NCBI RefSeq assembly: GCF_003722335.1 | Contig: NZ_CP026100.1 | Span: 124,001-188,000 of the forward strand | Length of the DNA: 64,000 nucleotides | Direction of reading: 5' to 3' | DNA from: Caulobacter flavus | Lineage (GTDB): Bacteria > Pseudomonadota > Alphaproteobacteria > Caulobacterales > Caulobacteraceae | Shown here: positions 1 through 11,222 of the stretch, piece by piece | Numbering within the stretch: position 1 is the stretch's first letter | Layout of the letters: the number at the start of each line of letters is the position of its first letter | Position numbers and translations under genes: made by a program | The notes under the pieces: model-generated | What the model saw: only the letters and a program-made list of their open reading frames with translations | What the model was told of the DNA's origin: nothing | Databases searched by the model: none

Positions 1-1069
1 CGCGCGGGCTCCACACCGGCGTCGTGTAGCGGCCGCCGCCGTAGGAGATGCGGCGCACGCCCGAGCCGTCGGCGTTCATCACATAGAGCTGGGCCTGGCC
101 GCCGCGGTCGGAGTTGAACACGATCTTGCTGCCGTCCGGCGAGAACGACGGCGAGGTGTCGATGGCCGGGTCGGTGGTGATGCGGGTCGACTGGCGGGTG
201 CGCAGGTCCAGCACGTAGATGTCGCTGTTGCCGCCCTTCTCGACCGAGAAGGCCACCTTCTTGCCGTCGGGCGAGAAGCGCGGGGCGAACACCATGCCGG
301 GGAAGCGGCCGACCGTCTCCTGGCGGTTGGTCTGCAGGTTCAGCAGGTAGATGCTCGACCCCGTCGGCCGCAGGGCCATGTAGGTCAGCTCCTGGCTGGT
401 CGACGAGAAGCGCGGGGTCATCACGATCGATGAGCCGTCGGTGATGAACTGCGGGTTGGCGCCGTCCTGGTCCATGATGCCCAGGCGCTTGACGCGATTG
501 AGCTTGGGACCGCTCTCGGCGACGAAGGCCACGCGGGTGTCGAAATAGCCCTTCTCGCCGGTCAGGCGCTCATAGACCGCGTCGCTGATCTTGTGGGCCA
601 CGCGGCGCCAGTTCTCGGCCGTCGAGGTGAACTGCAGGCCCAGCAGCTGCTGCTGGCTGAAGGTGTCCCACAGGCGGAAGTCGACGCGCAGCGAGCCGTC
701 GGCGCCGACCGTCACCTGGCCGTTGATCAGCGCCTGGGCGCCGGTGCCCTGCCAGTCGGGAAAGCGCGGCTGGATGTTCACGTCGGTCAGCTTGTCGGGC
801 ACGCCGGCCACGTTCAGCGGCTGAAACAGGCCCGAGCGTTCGAGATTGCCGCTGATGACCTGGGCGATGTCGGCGCCGCGCTGGGCGCCGGCGAAGGCCG
901 GGATCGCCACGGGCATCGGCTTGACCGCGCCCTTGTCGATGTCGATCTCGATCTGGGCGGCGGCCACGCCCGGCAGGGCGGCGGCGAACGCGCCGCCCGC
1001 CAGGGCGAGGGTCAAGGCGAGAAGCGGCGTGGCGAGGGTCCGCTTGGCGCGGGCGCTCTTGGCGTTCAT
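1..1069 (-). CDS. tolB: Tol-Pal system beta-propeller protein TolB (partial, C-terminus beyond window)
   Basis: TolB is the periplasmic beta-propeller protein of the Tol-Pal system that binds Pal and TolA and helps outer-membrane constriction at division. About 356 codons are visible from the ATG; the frame runs off the left edge of the window, so the last propeller blades are missing. An N-terminal signal peptide (about residues 1-39, Ala-rich and ending in an AxA-like site) is followed by the TolB N-terminal domain and then repeated blades with the motif FSPDGxKIxF (seen as [11 protein letters not shown] and [11 protein letters not shown]). The start is supported by a strong GGAAGGA ribosome-binding site just upstream. 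It is the last visible gene of the tolQRAB run, 46 bp after tolA; pal would be expected next, outside the window. Confidence 0.95.
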   Translation of the reverse strand, partial: MNAKSARAKRTLATPLLALTLALAGGAFAAALPGVAAAQIEIDIDKGAVKPMPVAIPAFAGAQRGADIAQVISGNLERSGLFQPLNVAGVPDKLTDVNIQPRFPDWQGTGAQALINGQVTVGADGSLRVDFRLWDTFSQQQLLGLQFTSTAENWRRVAHKISDAVYERLTGEKGYFDTRVAFVAESGPKLNRVKRLGIMDQDGANPQFITDGSSIVMTPRFSSTSQELTYMALRPTGSSIYLLNLQTNRQETVGRFPGMVFAPRFSPDGKKVAFSVEKGGNSDIYVLDLRTRQSTRITTDPAIDTSPSFSPDGSKIVFNSDRGGQAQLYVMNADGSGVRRISYGGGRYTTPVWSPR

Positions 1070-1115
1070 CGTCGGGCTTCCTTCCATTCTTCTCTTTGCG
1101 GCGTCCCTGGAACGC

Positions 1116-1982
1116 CTAACGCGCGGCGCAGGCGTCGCGCGCCTTGAAGTTCAGGTTCAGCTGGGTGTTGTAGTAGTCGGGCGGCAGGCCTTCGAACGGC
1201 GCCGACTGGAAGACGGCGCGGATCGCCCGCTCGGCCTCGGTCTTGACGATCGGATCGCTGGAGTTCTCGGCGCCGCCGGCGGTCACCTGGCCCGAGACGC
1301 GGCCGTTGCCGGCCAGCTTGAAGCTCAGCTTGATCTGCATCGAACCGCCGCCCACGACCTCGCAGTTGGGGTTCCAGCGCCGCTGGATCTCGTCCTTCAT
1401 GCCGCTGATCGCCGCCGCCTGCATGGCCGTCATCTGGCCCGCGCCCGGACGGGCCTGGTTGGCGGTTTCGGGACGGTTGGTCGCTCCCTTGGGCGCGGAC
1501 GAAGCCGGCTTGCCGGACGGCTTGGCGGTCTTCGACAGCGTCTTTTCCAGCGACGAGAAGAAGTCCGGCTCGGGCTTGGCCGGGGTCGGCTTCTGCGGCG
1601 TCGGCTTGGGCGCCGGCTGCGGCGGCTTGGGAGCCGGGCTCGGCGTCGGCTTGGGCGGCGTCGGCTGGGGCTTGGGCGTGGGGGTCGGCTGCGGCTTGGG
1701 CGGCGCCGGCTGGGGAACCGGCGCGGGCGTCGGGGCCGGCGGCTCGGGCGTGGCCTCGGGAACCGGATCGACGGTCTCGGCCGGCTGCTCGACCGGGTCC
1801 TCGATGGCCGGGCGCACGTTGGTCGGCCCCTCGGTGACGATGGTCACCGGCACGCTCTCGCCGATGACGATCTTCTTGGACGTCTTCCACGGCCAGCCGA
1901 CCATCACCGCCGCCACCACCAGGGCGTGGAGGGCGACCGAACCCAGCAGGGCCGGAGACAGCTTGTTGCGTTCTTCCCGCAT
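1116..1982 (-). CDS. tolA: TolA-like cell-envelope protein with TonB C-terminal fold
   Basis: This 288-residue protein fits TolA, the inner-membrane-anchored protein that spans the periplasm and links TolQR to TolB/Pal. One membrane helix lies near residues 8-31. A very Pro/Lys/Thr-rich linker (about 70-150, many PxP and PKP repeats) replaces the long alpha-helical domain of enterobacterial TolA. A C-terminal globular domain (about 190-288) contains the RRWNPNCE segment and a single late Cys, as in alphaproteobacterial TolA/TonB_C domains. It lies 16 bp after tolR and 46 bp before tolB on the same strand, which settles the assignment over TonB. The short, proline-based spacer is common outside the gammaproteobacteria. 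Confidence 0.88.
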   Translation of the reverse strand: MREERNKLSPALLGSVALHALVVAAVMVGWPWKTSKKIVIGESVPVTIVTEGPTNVRPAIEDPVEQPAETVDPVPEATPEPPAPTPAPVPQPAPPKPQPTPTPKPQPTPPKPTPSPAPKPPQPAPKPTPQKPTPAKPEPDFFSSLEKTLSKTAKPSGKPASSAPKGATNRPETANQARPGAGQMTAMQAAAISGMKDEIQRRWNPNCEVVGGGSMQIKLSFKLAGNGRVSGQVTAGGAENSSDPIVKTEAERAIRAVFQSAPFEGLPPDYYNTQLNLNFKARDACAAR

Positions 1983-1998
1983 CAGCCTGGGACGTTCC

Positions 1999-2520
<522 letters not shown>

Positions 2521-2524
2521 GGGA

Positions 2525-3223
<699 letters not shown>

Positions 3224-3424
3224 GCGGGGTCCTGTTCCGTTCGGGCGTCAATCTAGGGCGCTTCGGGCGAAGTGTGTGCGTCCGCCCGCCCGAATGCGCT
3301 CCAGGCACTAAGGTGATTGGTCTGCGCCTTACTGCATGAAGCGGCGCAATGTTGAAACTATGACATTGGTTGCAACGGGCCCATTTTTCACCGACCCGCG
3401 ATCTTCATTGTCACGCGGGCGCCG

Positions 3425-3877
3425 TCAGCTCTCTTCCGGGGCGAGCCAGGGCGTGACCTTGGCGGTCATCTCGGCCGACGGCTTGCGAGGATGGCCGTCC
3501 AGCGTGATGCAGACGGCCTCGACATTGGCCGCGCAGACCAGTTCCTCGCCGCGCGTGATCCATTGCCGCGCCAGCAGGCGCACGCCCTTGATGCGGTTCC
3601 AGACGGTGTGCACCACCAGGGCGTCGTCGACCCGCGCCGCGCGCTTGAAGTCGATCTCCATGCGGGTGATGGCGAAGGCCGTGTCGATCGCCGCCAGCTC
3701 GGTGTGCGACACGCCGATCATCCGGAAGAAGTCGCTGCGCCCCCGCTCGAAGTAGCGCAGGTAGTTGGCGTGATAGACGATCCCCGAGAAGTCGGTGTCC
3801 TCGTAGTAGATGCGGACGGGCAGCTGGTGCTCGGTCCCGACGAAGACGCCGGCGGTGGGTTCGGGACGATCGGTCAT
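3425..3877 (-). CDS. ybgC: Tol-Pal-associated acyl-CoA thioesterase YbgC
   Basis: YbgC is a hotdog-fold acyl-CoA thioesterase encoded beside tolQ in many proteobacteria. The 150-residue protein has the family signature around residues 25-46: a YYEDTDFSGIVYHANYL segment with the catalytic aspartate, followed by RYFERGRSDF. Length and motif agree with the 4-hydroxybenzoyl-CoA thioesterase/YbgC family. Position between ruvB and tolQ on the same strand reproduces the common ruvCAB-ybgC-tolQRAB arrangement. A palindromic repeat fills the space between ruvB and this gene. The exact substrate is not evident; a link to phospholipid metabolism is family knowledge only. Confidence 0.93.
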   Translation of the reverse strand: MTDRPEPTAGVFVGTEHQLPVRIYYEDTDFSGIVYHANYLRYFERGRSDFFRMIGVSHTELAAIDTAFAITRMEIDFKRAARVDDALVVHTVWNRIKGVRLLARQWITRGEELVCAANVEAVCITLDGHPRKPSAEMTAKVTPWLAPEES

Positions 3878-3890
3878 CGCGCGCCTCTTC

Positions 3891-4027
3891 TAACCTCTCC
3901 CTGAGGGAGAGGGAGGGGCCCATGCGGAGCATGGGAGGGTGAGGGGTTAAGACGGTCGAGGGCGAAACCCCTCATCCTCCCACGCCCTTCGGGCGCGGGC
4001 CCCTCCTTCTCCCTCTGGGAGAAGGGT
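3891..4027. repeat. Intergenic palindromic repeat, family B
   Basis: A compound palindrome sits between ruvB and ybgC. The left part reads CCTCTCCCTGAGGGAGAGG and the right part is an imperfect complement ending in TTCTCCCTCTGGGAGAAGG, with short hairpins (GCCCATGCGGAGCATGGG) inside. It begins right after the upstream leader of ybgC and ends at the ruvB stop codon. It belongs to the same general class as the other intergenic repeats in the window (CTCCC/GGGAG arms) but the sequence is distinct enough to be listed separately. It may act as an mRNA stem-loop between the two genes. Confidence 0.75.
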
Positions 4028-4028
4028 T

Positions 4029-5090
<1,062 letters not shown>

Positions 5091-5103
5091 GCTGAGATCT
5101 TCT

Positions 5104-5228
5104 CCCTTCCCCCTTGATGGGGGAAGGGCCGGGGATGGGGGTGACTAGGGCGGTTCGGCTGGCGACGGCGAAGACGGTCAACGCCGCACCACCCCCATCC
5201 CAACCCTTCCCCCATCAAGGGGGAAGGG
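5104..5228. repeat. Intergenic long-armed inverted repeat, family A (complete copy)
   Basis: Two arms of about 40 bp face each other across a 40 bp centre. Each arm begins CCCTTCCCCCTTGATGGGGG and continues AAGGG...GGGATGGGGGTG, the second in reverse complement. The element fills the ruvA-ruvB gap. The same arm sequence appears at the right end of the window inside the frame of the puuE-like gene. Each arm is itself a small palindrome, so the RNA could form a long hairpin or two short ones. Confidence 0.85.
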
Positions 5229-5241
5229 CTTTGAAGCGCCC

Positions 5242-5862
5242 TCACCGGCCCAGCTCCTGCAAACCGGCCTTGATCAGCGCCTGCACGGTCGCCTCCTCGC
5301 CCAGCTTGGCGGCGGCGGCCTCGACCACGCGGCGGGCGTTCACCTCGGCCACGCCCAGGCCCATCAGGGCGGCGACGGCGTCGCCCGTGGCGGCGGGCTT
5401 GGCGGGTGCGGACGGCGCCGCGGCGGCCGAAGGCGCGGCCATCAGAACCGGACCGTCGGTGATCGGCTTGCCCTTCAGTTCGGTGACGATGCGCAGGGCG
5501 AGTTTCGGACCCACCCCGTTGGCGCGGCCGACGGCGGCCTTGTCCTCGCGCGCCACCGCGCTGGCCAGTTCGGCCGGCGACAGCACGTCGAGCACGGCCA
5601 TGGCGGCCTTGGGTCCCACGCCCTGGATCGCCTGCAGCAGCACGAAGGCGCGGCGATCGTCGCGGGTGAGGAAGCCGTAGAGCCGCAGGCCCTGGTTCTC
5701 GCTCCACTGGCTCTCGACGTGGACCAGGGTCTCCTCGCCCAGGGCCGGCAGGCGCTGGAGGGTGCGCTGGCCGCAGCGGACGATGTAGCCGACGCCCATG
5801 ACGTCGATCAGGGCCTCTTCCTCGCCGACCTCGGCGACAGCGCCCCGCAGGCGGCCGATCAT
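5242..5862 (-). CDS. ruvA: Holliday junction DNA-binding protein RuvA
   Basis: RuvA tetramers bind four-way junctions and load RuvB. The 206-residue protein starts MIGRLRGAV (OB-fold, 1-62), has the two helix-hairpin-helix segments including [16 protein letters not shown] and [19 protein letters not shown] (about 75-130), an Ala/Pro linker, and a C-terminal RuvB-binding three-helix domain (about 158-206, [16 protein letters not shown]). The ATG overlaps the ruvC stop as ATGA, which fixes this start and excludes the much longer in-frame extension upstream. Family length is about 200. Confidence 0.96.
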   Translation of the reverse strand: MIGRLRGAVAEVGEEEALIDVMGVGYIVRCGQRTLQRLPALGEETLVHVESQWSENQGLRLYGFLTRDDRRAFVLLQAIQGVGPKAAMAVLDVLSPAELASAVAREDKAAVGRANGVGPKLALRIVTELKGKPITDGPVLMAAPSAAAAPSAPAKPAATGDAVAALMGLGVAEVNARRVVEAAAAKLGEEATVQALIKAGLQELGR

Positions 5863-6362
5863 GCGACCCTCCGGGCGGTGCGAGCGTGGGCGTGAGCGAT
5901 CGCCACGGCCAGGGCGTCGGCGGCGTCGGCGGTGGGAGAGCCCGCTGTCGGCAGCAGGCGGGCGATCATGAAGGCGACCTGGGCCTTGTCGGCCGCGCCG
6001 GTGCCCACCACCGCCTTCTTGACCACGGGGGCGGAATATTCGGCGACCAGCAGGCCTGCGCGGGCCGGGGCGATCATCGAGGCGGCGCGGGCGTGGCCCA
6101 GCTTCAGCGTCGACTGGGCGTTGGTGTTGACGAAGGTCTCTTCCACAGCAGCCTCGTCGGGGGCGTGCTGCTCGATCACCGCGCAGACGCCTTCGAACAG
6201 GGTCAGCAGGCGGTCGGAGAAGGCGGCCTTCTCGTCGGGCGCGATGACGCCGTGGGCGATGTGGGTGATGCGCGAGCCGGCCACGCCGATCACGCCCCAG
6301 CCGGTGCGGCGGAGGCCCGGATCGAGGCCGAGGATGCGCAGGGGGCGATTCGCGTTCATCAT
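5859..6362 (-). CDS. ruvC: Crossover junction endodeoxyribonuclease RuvC
   Basis: RuvC resolves Holliday junctions by paired nicks. The 167-residue protein carries the acidic active-site set: D14 in [16 protein letters not shown]74/E75 in [11 protein letters not shown], and D146/D149 in [15 protein letters not shown]. Two consecutive ATG codons begin the frame (6362 and 6359) and either could be used; the ribosome-binding site (GCGAGAA) is weak. It is the first gene of ruvCAB. The upstream region is shared with a divergent M20 peptidase and includes a CtrA-type box, while a full GTTC-N7-GTTC SOS box is not present; only a GTTC half-site lies just before the start. Confidence 0.95.
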   Translation of the reverse strand: MMNANRPLRILGLDPGLRRTGWGVIGVAGSRITHIAHGVIAPDEKAAFSDRLLTLFEGVCAVIEQHAPDEAAVEETFVNTNAQSTLKLGHARAASMIAPARAGLLVAEYSAPVVKKAVVGTGAADKAQVAFMIARLLPTAGSPTADAADALAVAIAHAHARTARRVA

Positions 6363-6413
6363 GTGTTCTCGCAGTCTCGCCCTTTCCTGTCGCCAGGAAA
6401 AGCCGCGTCATGC

Positions 6414-6429
6414 TTAAGCACGGGTTAAC
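6414..6429 (+). promoter_or_regulatory. Perfect CtrA-box consensus (TTAA-N7-TTAAC)
   Basis: The sequence TTAA-GCACGGG-TTAAC matches the published Caulobacter CtrA consensus TTAA-N7-TTAAC at all nine defined positions. The TTAAC half is oriented toward the M20 peptidase that starts at 6522, so it could serve as the -35 region of that gene, leaving a leader of roughly 60-70 nt. It lies 52 bp before the ruvC start on the other strand, so an effect on ruvC is also possible. No GANTC site is seen close by. Binding itself is an inference from the motif. Confidence 0.7.
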
Positions 6430-6521
6430 GGGAAGGCGCCCGTTTCGCGCATGTGGCTTGCGCCCGGACGCGAAGCCCGCTCCTGTTCCGGCCACGTTTC
6501 GCGACACTCGAAGGTCGGACC

Positions 6522-7952
6522 ATGCGCCTGAAGGCCCTTTTGCCCACCACCGCGGCCCTCGCCGCCCTGCCCGTCCTGGCCAGCGCCCAGCCGACGCCCG
6601 GCCCGCAGGTTACGCCGCGCGCCGACCAGACGGCTTTCCGCGCGCTCTACAAGGAACTGGTCGAGATCGACACCACCCTGTCGAAAGGCAGCTGCACGGC
6701 GGCCGCCGAGGCGATGGGCGCGCGCCTGAAGGCGGCCGGCTATCCGGAAGGCGACGTCAAGGTCGTGGTCGATCCGAAATATCCGCGCGAGGGCAGCCTG
6801 GTCGCCGTGCTGCGCGGCGCCGACGCCAAGTCCAAACCCATGCTGCTGCTGGCCCACATCGACGTGGTCGAGGCCAAGCGCGAGGACTGGACGCGCGACC
6901 CGTTCAAGCTGGTCGAGGAAAACGGCTACTTCTACGGACGCGGAACGTCCGACGACAAGGCCCAGGCCGCCATCTGGGCCGACACCCTGGTCCGCCTCAA
7001 GCAGAGCGGCTTCAAGCCCAAACGCGACATCAAGATGGCCCTGACCTGCGGCGAGGAAAGCGAGGGCTACAACGGCATCGAGGACCTGGTGAAGAACCAC
7101 CGCCCGCTGGTCGACGCCGAGTTCGCCCTGAACGAGGGCGCCGACGGCCTGCTGGACGAGACCGGCAAGGAGATCGTGCTCGAGGTCCAGGCCGGCGAGA
7201 AGGTCTACCAGGACTTCACCCTGACGGCGACCAACCCCGGCGGCCACTCCAGCCGCCCCGTGCCCGACAACGCCATCTACCACCTGACGGCCGCCGTCGG
7301 CCGCATCGGCGCCTACCAGTTCCCGACCCGCTTCATCGACGCCACGCGCGGCTACTTCACCCAGATGCAGGCCCGCGTGCCGGCCGACCAGGCCGCCGCC
7401 ATGAAGGCCCTGGTGGCCGATGTCGGCGATCCCGAGGCGCTGAAGGTGCTGACCAGGGACGCCGGCTGGAACTCGATCCTGCGCACCACCTGCGTGGCCA
7501 CCATGGTCAACGCCGGCCACGCGCCCAACGCCCTGCCCCAGCGCGCCACCGCCAACATCAACTGCCGCATCCTGCCGGGCACGCCGGTCGACGAGGTGAA
7601 GGCCAAGCTGACCGAGCTGGTCGCCGACCCGGCCGTGACCGTCAGCCTGGCCCACGAGGCCAAGCCGGTCTCGCCGCCGCCGGCCCTGACGCCCGCCATC
7701 ATGGGCCCGATCCAGAAGAACGCCGCCAAGCAGTGGCCCGGCGTGCCGATCGTGCCGATCCTGCTGACCGGCGCCACCGACGGCGTGCACACCAACGCCG
7801 CAGGCATTCCGACCTACGGCGTCAGCGGCCTGTTCGGCAACGCCGACGGCGACGGCGTGCACGGCCTCAACGAACGCATGCGCGTGAAGTCGCTCTATGA
7901 CGGGCGCGATTTCCTCTACGCCCTGGTCAAGGACTACGCGGGCGGGAAGTAA
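6522..7952 (+). CDS. Exported M20/M25/M40-family metallopeptidase
   Basis: A 476-residue zinc metallohydrolase of the M20 class (dipeptidase/carboxypeptidase type). Residues 1-22 form a signal peptide ending ALPVLASAQ, so it is probably periplasmic. The metal-ligand set is present: H112 and D114 in [15 protein letters not shown]144/D145 in [11 protein letters not shown], the catalytic base E178 and ligand E179 in [10 protein letters not shown], and a dimerisation-domain GGHSSRP. The chosen ATG has AAGG just upstream and gives a clean signal peptide; an upstream start would add 23 residues with no signal character. A perfect CtrA consensus about 95 bp upstream suggests cell-cycle control. The substrate is not predictable from sequence. 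Confidence 0.9.
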   Translation: MRLKALLPTTAALAALPVLASAQPTPGPQVTPRADQTAFRALYKELVEIDTTLSKGSCTAAAEAMGARLKAAGYPEGDVKVVVDPKYPREGSLVAVLRGADAKSKPMLLLAHIDVVEAKREDWTRDPFKLVEENGYFYGRGTSDDKAQAAIWADTLVRLKQSGFKPKRDIKMALTCGEESEGYNGIEDLVKNHRPLVDAEFALNEGADGLLDETGKEIVLEVQAGEKVYQDFTLTATNPGGHSSRPVPDNAIYHLTAAVGRIGAYQFPTRFIDATRGYFTQMQARVPADQAAAMKALVADVGDPEALKVLTRDAGWNSILRTTCVATMVNAGHAPNALPQRATANINCRILPGTPVDEVKAKLTELVADPAVTVSLAHEAKPVSPPPALTPAIMGPIQKNAAKQWPGVPIVPILLTGATDGVHTNAAGIPTYGVSGLFGNADGDGVHGLNERMRVKSLYDGRDFLYALVKDYAGGK

Positions 7953-7969
7953 TCTTCCCTAGAAAACTC

Positions 7970-8068
7970 CTCATCCCGGACGGCCGAGGGCCGATCCGGG
8001 ACCTAGGGGCCGGGGCACCGCGGTCGCCCCTGGGTCCCGGCTCTCCGCTTCGCTGCGGCCGGGATGAC
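7970..8068. repeat. Intergenic palindromic repeat, family D copy 1
   Basis: A roughly 100 bp inverted repeat lies between the M20 peptidase and the convergent nucleoside hydrolase. The left arm begins TCATCCCGGACGGCC and continues GATCCGGGACC; the right arm has TGGGTCCCGG and ends CGGCCGGGATGAC. Copies of the same family occur at 61543-61647 and 62903-63004. It sits between two converging genes, where a bidirectional stem-loop could end both transcripts. Confidence 0.85.
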
Positions 8069-8102
8069 GAGCAAATTGGATTTGCGGGGGTGTGTGAGCC
8101 CC

Positions 8103-9035
8103 TCAGGCCCCCGCCATCTCCACCCAGCCGAACAGGGCCTTGAGGATCAGGGCCCGCACCGCCGGCGCATCCACCGACACGCAGACCTCGGCGTTGGGCT
8201 CGCCCTCGACGCGCTCGATGCGGCCCTGGCGTTCGCCGTCCAGGATCACGCGCAGGCGGGCCGGCTCGAAGGCGAAGGCCTCGGGGGCCACCAGGCTGGC
8301 GGCGGCAACCGCGTCGTGCGGATGGCAGCCTTCCGCGCCCCAGGCCTTCTGGTGGAAGGCGATATAGGGCGCGGCCGCACGGCTCAGACGCGCCGACAGC
8401 GGGCTGCCGCAGCAGCGCGCGCCACTGTCGAGGTCGGCGGCGGTGATGGTGACGAGACTGGTCACGTCCAGCGGAACGAGCCTGGGCTTGACCCCGGCCT
8501 CGAGGATCCGGGCCAGGGCTTCGGGATCGCTCCAGCTGTTGAAGTCGGCGCCGCCGGCCGCCTTGCCCTGCACGGCGAAGGCCCCGGCCATGATCGTCGG
8601 CGACCAGCCGCGGAAAGCCGCCGGATCATCCAGCAGGCCCAGCGCCAGATTGGTCAGCGGCCCCAGGAACAGGCCCTTCACCCGTCGCCGCGCCAGGAAG
8701 GCCAGCAGGCTGACCCCGTGGCCGCGATCCAGCTCCGGCAGCTTCCAGCGCTGGGAGAAGCCCGCGCCGTTCAGGCCGTCGGGACCGTGGGCCGGGCGCA
8801 TCCGCTCCACCCGCCGTCGGGCCAGGCCCGCGCCGGCGCCGATATAGACCTCGGCCGCGCAGCCGGCCAGGCGCAGCACGCCCCGGGCGTTGGCGGCGGC
8901 CTGGTCGACATAGGTGTTGCCGAACACGGCCGAGACCGACCCCACCTCGACGGCGTCGCGCGCCCGCGCCAGCAGCGCCAGGGCCAGGGCGTCGTCCACG
9001 CCGCAGTCGGTGTCGATGTGCAGACGAAGCGCCAT
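8103..9035 (-). CDS. Inosine-uridine-preferring type nucleoside hydrolase
   Basis: Nucleoside hydrolases cleave the N-glycosidic bond of ribonucleosides to free base and ribose. The 310-residue protein begins with the family's calcium-binding motif DTDCGVDDALAL (D8, D10, D14, D15 from this start), followed by AVFGNTYVDQAAAN and the later FNSWSDPEALARIL segment, with a C-terminal HPHDAVAAASLVAPE block that supplies the last ligand Asp. An in-frame ATG four codons upstream (9047) is also possible; the chosen one has GATCGGGG before it. Alone in its orientation block with the MgtC gene, with no other salvage gene next to it. Substrate preference cannot be set. Confidence 0.9.
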   Translation of the reverse strand: MALRLHIDTDCGVDDALALALLARARDAVEVGSVSAVFGNTYVDQAAANARGVLRLAGCAAEVYIGAGAGLARRRVERMRPAHGPDGLNGAGFSQRWKLPELDRGHGVSLLAFLARRRVKGLFLGPLTNLALGLLDDPAAFRGWSPTIMAGAFAVQGKAAGGADFNSWSDPEALARILEAGVKPRLVPLDVTSLVTITAADLDSGARCCGSPLSARLSRAAAPYIAFHQKAWGAEGCHPHDAVAAASLVAPEAFAFEPARLRVILDGERQGRIERVEGEPNAEVCVSVDAPAVRALILKALFGWVEMAGA

Positions 9036-9108
9036 GGCCCCGATCATAGCCGATGGACCGCAGCGCCCGGAAGCCGTCGGCGACCCCCGTTCTGTCCTTT
9101 CTGGGCGT

Positions 9109-9801
9109 TCAGTCCTTTCTGGGCAGGATGTCGAACTCGACCACGCGCGGGTCTTCCTCCAGGCGCCGGGCCAGCTCGCCCAGGCGCAGCGTCCCCTTGC
9201 CAGAGAACGAGCCGGCCAGCTCGAACAGGGTTCCGCCGCCGATCAGGCGCTGGTTGATACGGCCGCCCTCGAGTTCGAACACGGCCAGCAGGCCGCGCAG
9301 CTGGGCCTCGTCGACCAGGTCCTCGCGGCGAAAGCGCACGGCGATGTCGGCGTAGTTCTTCTGCGGCATGTGCTTGTCGAGCCAGCGGGCGGCGCTGAGC
9401 ACCACCACGCTGAGCACGGTCCCCGCGACCGCCAGGTCGTACAGCGCCATGCCGAACAGCATGCCCAGCGCCGAGGTGATCCACAGCGACGCGGCCGTCG
9501 TCAGGCCGTGCACCGACACCCCCTGCTGGAAGATCACTCCGCCGCAGAGGAAGCCGACGCCAGTCAGCACCCCGTGGGCCATGCGGACGGGATCGATGCG
9601 CACCGTTTCCAGCGGCGTGTCGCCCATCCACTTCAGCTGGTGCACGGCCGCCAGCATAAGCAGCGCCGAAGCCAGCGAGACCAGCATGTGGGTGCGCAGG
9701 CCGGCGGGCCGCGAGCGGTATTCCCGCTCGAAGCCGACCACGGCCCCGGCCGCCAGGGCGCCCAGCACGGGCAGCGCGTATTGCAGGGAGGCGGCGTCCA
9801 T
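9109..9801 (-). CDS. MgtC/SapB-family membrane protein
   Basis: A 230-residue inner-membrane protein of the MgtC/SapB family. The N-terminal part has four to five membrane segments, with the family motifs GAVVGFEREYRSRPAGLRTHMLVSLAS and GVLTGVGFLCGGVIF, and GLTTAASLWITSALGMLFG. The C-terminal 80 or so residues are soluble (ACT-like in MgtC, with the FRREDLVDEAQLRGLL stretch). The ATG chosen gives the expected N-terminus MDAASLQYALPVLGALA; a much longer in-frame extension upstream overlaps the next gene and lacks family similarity. Family roles include adaptation to low magnesium and modulation of F-type ATP synthase in some pathogens; the role here is unknown. Confidence 0.88.
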   Translation of the reverse strand: MDAASLQYALPVLGALAAGAVVGFEREYRSRPAGLRTHMLVSLASALLMLAAVHQLKWMGDTPLETVRIDPVRMAHGVLTGVGFLCGGVIFQQGVSVHGLTTAASLWITSALGMLFGMALYDLAVAGTVLSVVVLSAARWLDKHMPQKNYADIAVRFRREDLVDEAQLRGLLAVFELEGGRINQRLIGGGTLFELAGSFSGKGTLRLGELARRLEEDPRVVEFDILPRKD

Positions 9802-9851
9802 CCGCGCTAAACGGCCAAGCCGGGCAGGAGGTTCGCGGACGCGTGGCCCCC

Positions 9852-10079
9852 TCAGCCCAGCCCGTTGACCATCTTGCGCAGGCGGCGGGCGACGTCCTCG
9901 GGACGGTCGGCGATCTGGTGGAACAGGGCCTGCACCTCGGCCTCCTCGAGGCCGGCGGCGCGTAGGGTGCGCCAGGCGCCCAGCAGCGCGGCCATGGCCA
10001 CCTCCTGGCGGTCGGGAACAATGGCGGCGGCGGACATGGCTGTGACCTCCTCGACTGTAGGCGCGGCCACAATGTTCAT
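9852..10079 (-). CDS. Small hypothetical acidic/helical protein
   Basis: A 75-residue protein that I do not recognise. It begins MNIVAAPTVEEV, has no signal peptide or membrane segment, and its second half (LRAAGLEEAEVQALFHQIADRPEDVARRLRKMV) reads as amphipathic helices. The start is chosen because the sequence before it turns into low-complexity Ala/Thr/Arg from the antisense of the next gene; the region upstream (AGAACAAAAA) has only a weak ribosome-binding site. It sits 50 bp before the MgtC-like gene on the same strand and could be co-transcribed. It may be lineage-specific. Confidence 0.6.
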   Translation of the reverse strand: MNIVAAPTVEEVTAMSAAAIVPDRQEVAMAALLGAWRTLRAAGLEEAEVQALFHQIADRPEDVARRLRKMVNGLG

Positions 10080-10137
10080 TTTTTGTTCTCGATGGCAAGT
10101 CCCGACGCCGAGGGAACGGCGCCGGGATCGCGAAGCC

Positions 10138-10530
10138 TCAGCGGCAGACGGTGCGTTCGTAGACCGAGCCGCTGTAGCGGTCGTAGTCGCGCGTGGTCCA
10201 GCAGTCGCTGCGGTGGCGGCGCGGGCCGTAGCCATAGCCGTATCCGTAGCGCGGCGGCGGGGCGCGATAGCCGTAGTCGTAGCCATAGGCCGGACGGCCG
10301 TAGTAGCCGCGATCGTAACCACGATCGCGGCGGTCGTTGTTCAGCGACGAGCCGATGGCCAGGCCCACGATGCCGCCGACGATGGCGGCGGCCGCGGCGT
10401 CGTTGCCCCGGTCACGGTGGCGGTGACGGCGCCAGTCGTCGGCCGAGGCCTGGGTGCTGGCGGCGATCATGGTCAGGGCGGCGAGGCCAGCCGCCACGCC
10501 GCCGAAGGTCTTGATGGGTCTGAAAGCCAT
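10138..10530 (-). CDS. Secreted Tyr/Arg/Gly-rich protein with glycine-zipper segment
   Basis: A 130-residue protein with a signal peptide (about 1-30, ending TQASADDW). After a His/Arg-rich start it has a short glycine-zipper-like segment AAAAIVGGIVGLAIGSSL (about 47-64), then a Tyr-rich low-complexity region (YDRGYYGRPAYGYDYGYR and PRYGYGYGYG), and a C-terminal tail with two cysteines (SDCWTTRDYDRYSGSVYERTVC) that could form a disulfide. This architecture is common among small exported alphaproteobacterial proteins of unknown function. A probable outer-membrane or periplasmic location is inferred from the signal and glycine zipper. Confidence 0.75.
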   Translation of the reverse strand: MAFRPIKTFGGVAAGLAALTMIAASTQASADDWRRHRHRDRGNDAAAAAIVGGIVGLAIGSSLNNDRRDRGYDRGYYGRPAYGYDYGYRAPPPRYGYGYGYGPRRHRSDCWTTRDYDRYSGSVYERTVCR

Positions 10531-10707
10531 GGCGGCCTCCTTGGAAAAGCTTGTCCCAAACCTGCGCGTCCGCGCCTGAACCCTGGGTGAACGATCCTGT
10601 CAGGTGGAGGGCTGCGCCAAGGCGCCTTTTTTGTTCACCTTTCTGCGCGATGCTCGTCCTCGAACGTGGCCAGAAGGCCATCGACGCGACGAAGGCGGAC
10701 GAAAGCG

Positions 10708-11178
10708 ATGTCGAGCAACAACACGGCCTACACCCCCGGCGAAGCCCTGCAGGTTCTGTCGTTCGAGGTGGGCGCCCAGACATACTGCGTGCCGGTCGGC
10801 ACGGTGCGCGAGATCCGCGGCGTCACGCCCCCCACCCCGCTGCCCGACGCCCCGCCGCACGTCCGCGGCGTCATCAACCTGCGCGGCCAGGTGATGCCGG
10901 TCATCGACCTGTCGGCCCGCCTCGGCAAGGGCCCCGCCCAGGACGGCCCGCGCCAGGTGATCATCGTCGTCGAGAACGGCCGCGACGTCGCAGGCCTGCT
11001 GGTCGACGCGGTGTGCGACAGCTTCATCGTCGAGGCCAGCCAGATCAGCGCCCCGCCGTCGGTGGGCGAGGAAGCCTCGACCCTGGTCTCGGCCGTGATC
11101 ACCACCGAAACGGCGATGGTCGTGCTGCTGACCGTCGACGCCATCCTGCCCGAGCGCCCGATCGCCATCGCGGCGTAG
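10708..11178 (+). CDS. cheW: Chemotaxis coupling protein CheW
   Basis: CheW links chemoreceptors to the CheA kinase. The 156-residue protein has the single CheW SH3-like fold: LSFEVGAQTYCVPVGTVREIRGV (about 17-39), HVRGVINLRGQVMPVIDLSARLG (about 52-73) and RDVAGLLVDAVCDSFIVEASQI, the last two being the usual family signatures. The ATG at this position is preceded by GAAGGCGG; the extra N-terminal residues of a longer frame are Arg-rich and unlike the family. It stands alone, without cheA, cheY or a receptor gene nearby, so it may be one of several CheW homologues in the genome. Confidence 0.92.
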   Translation: MSSNNTAYTPGEALQVLSFEVGAQTYCVPVGTVREIRGVTPPTPLPDAPPHVRGVINLRGQVMPVIDLSARLGKGPAQDGPRQVIIVVENGRDVAGLLVDAVCDSFIVEASQISAPPSVGEEASTLVSAVITTETAMVVLLTVDAILPERPIAIAA

Positions 11179-11222
11179 AGGCTCGGGTTCGCCTCAGAAC
11201 CTTCTTCTTTCCAATAGCATCG

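Noticed and set aside
6363..6385. Possible SOS box upstream of ruvC
   Set aside because: Only one GTTC half-site is present; seven bases on, the sequence is CTCG rather than GTTC, and the site is almost on the start codon.
9035..9047. Alternative upstream start for the nucleoside hydrolase
   Set aside because: It adds only four residues and has a weaker ribosome-binding site; kept as a note in the gene entry, not as a separate call.
10605..10635. Terminator-like hairpin before cheW (GCGC, T-run)
   Set aside because: The stem is only about 4-5 bp, too weak for confidence; the T-run alone is not enough.
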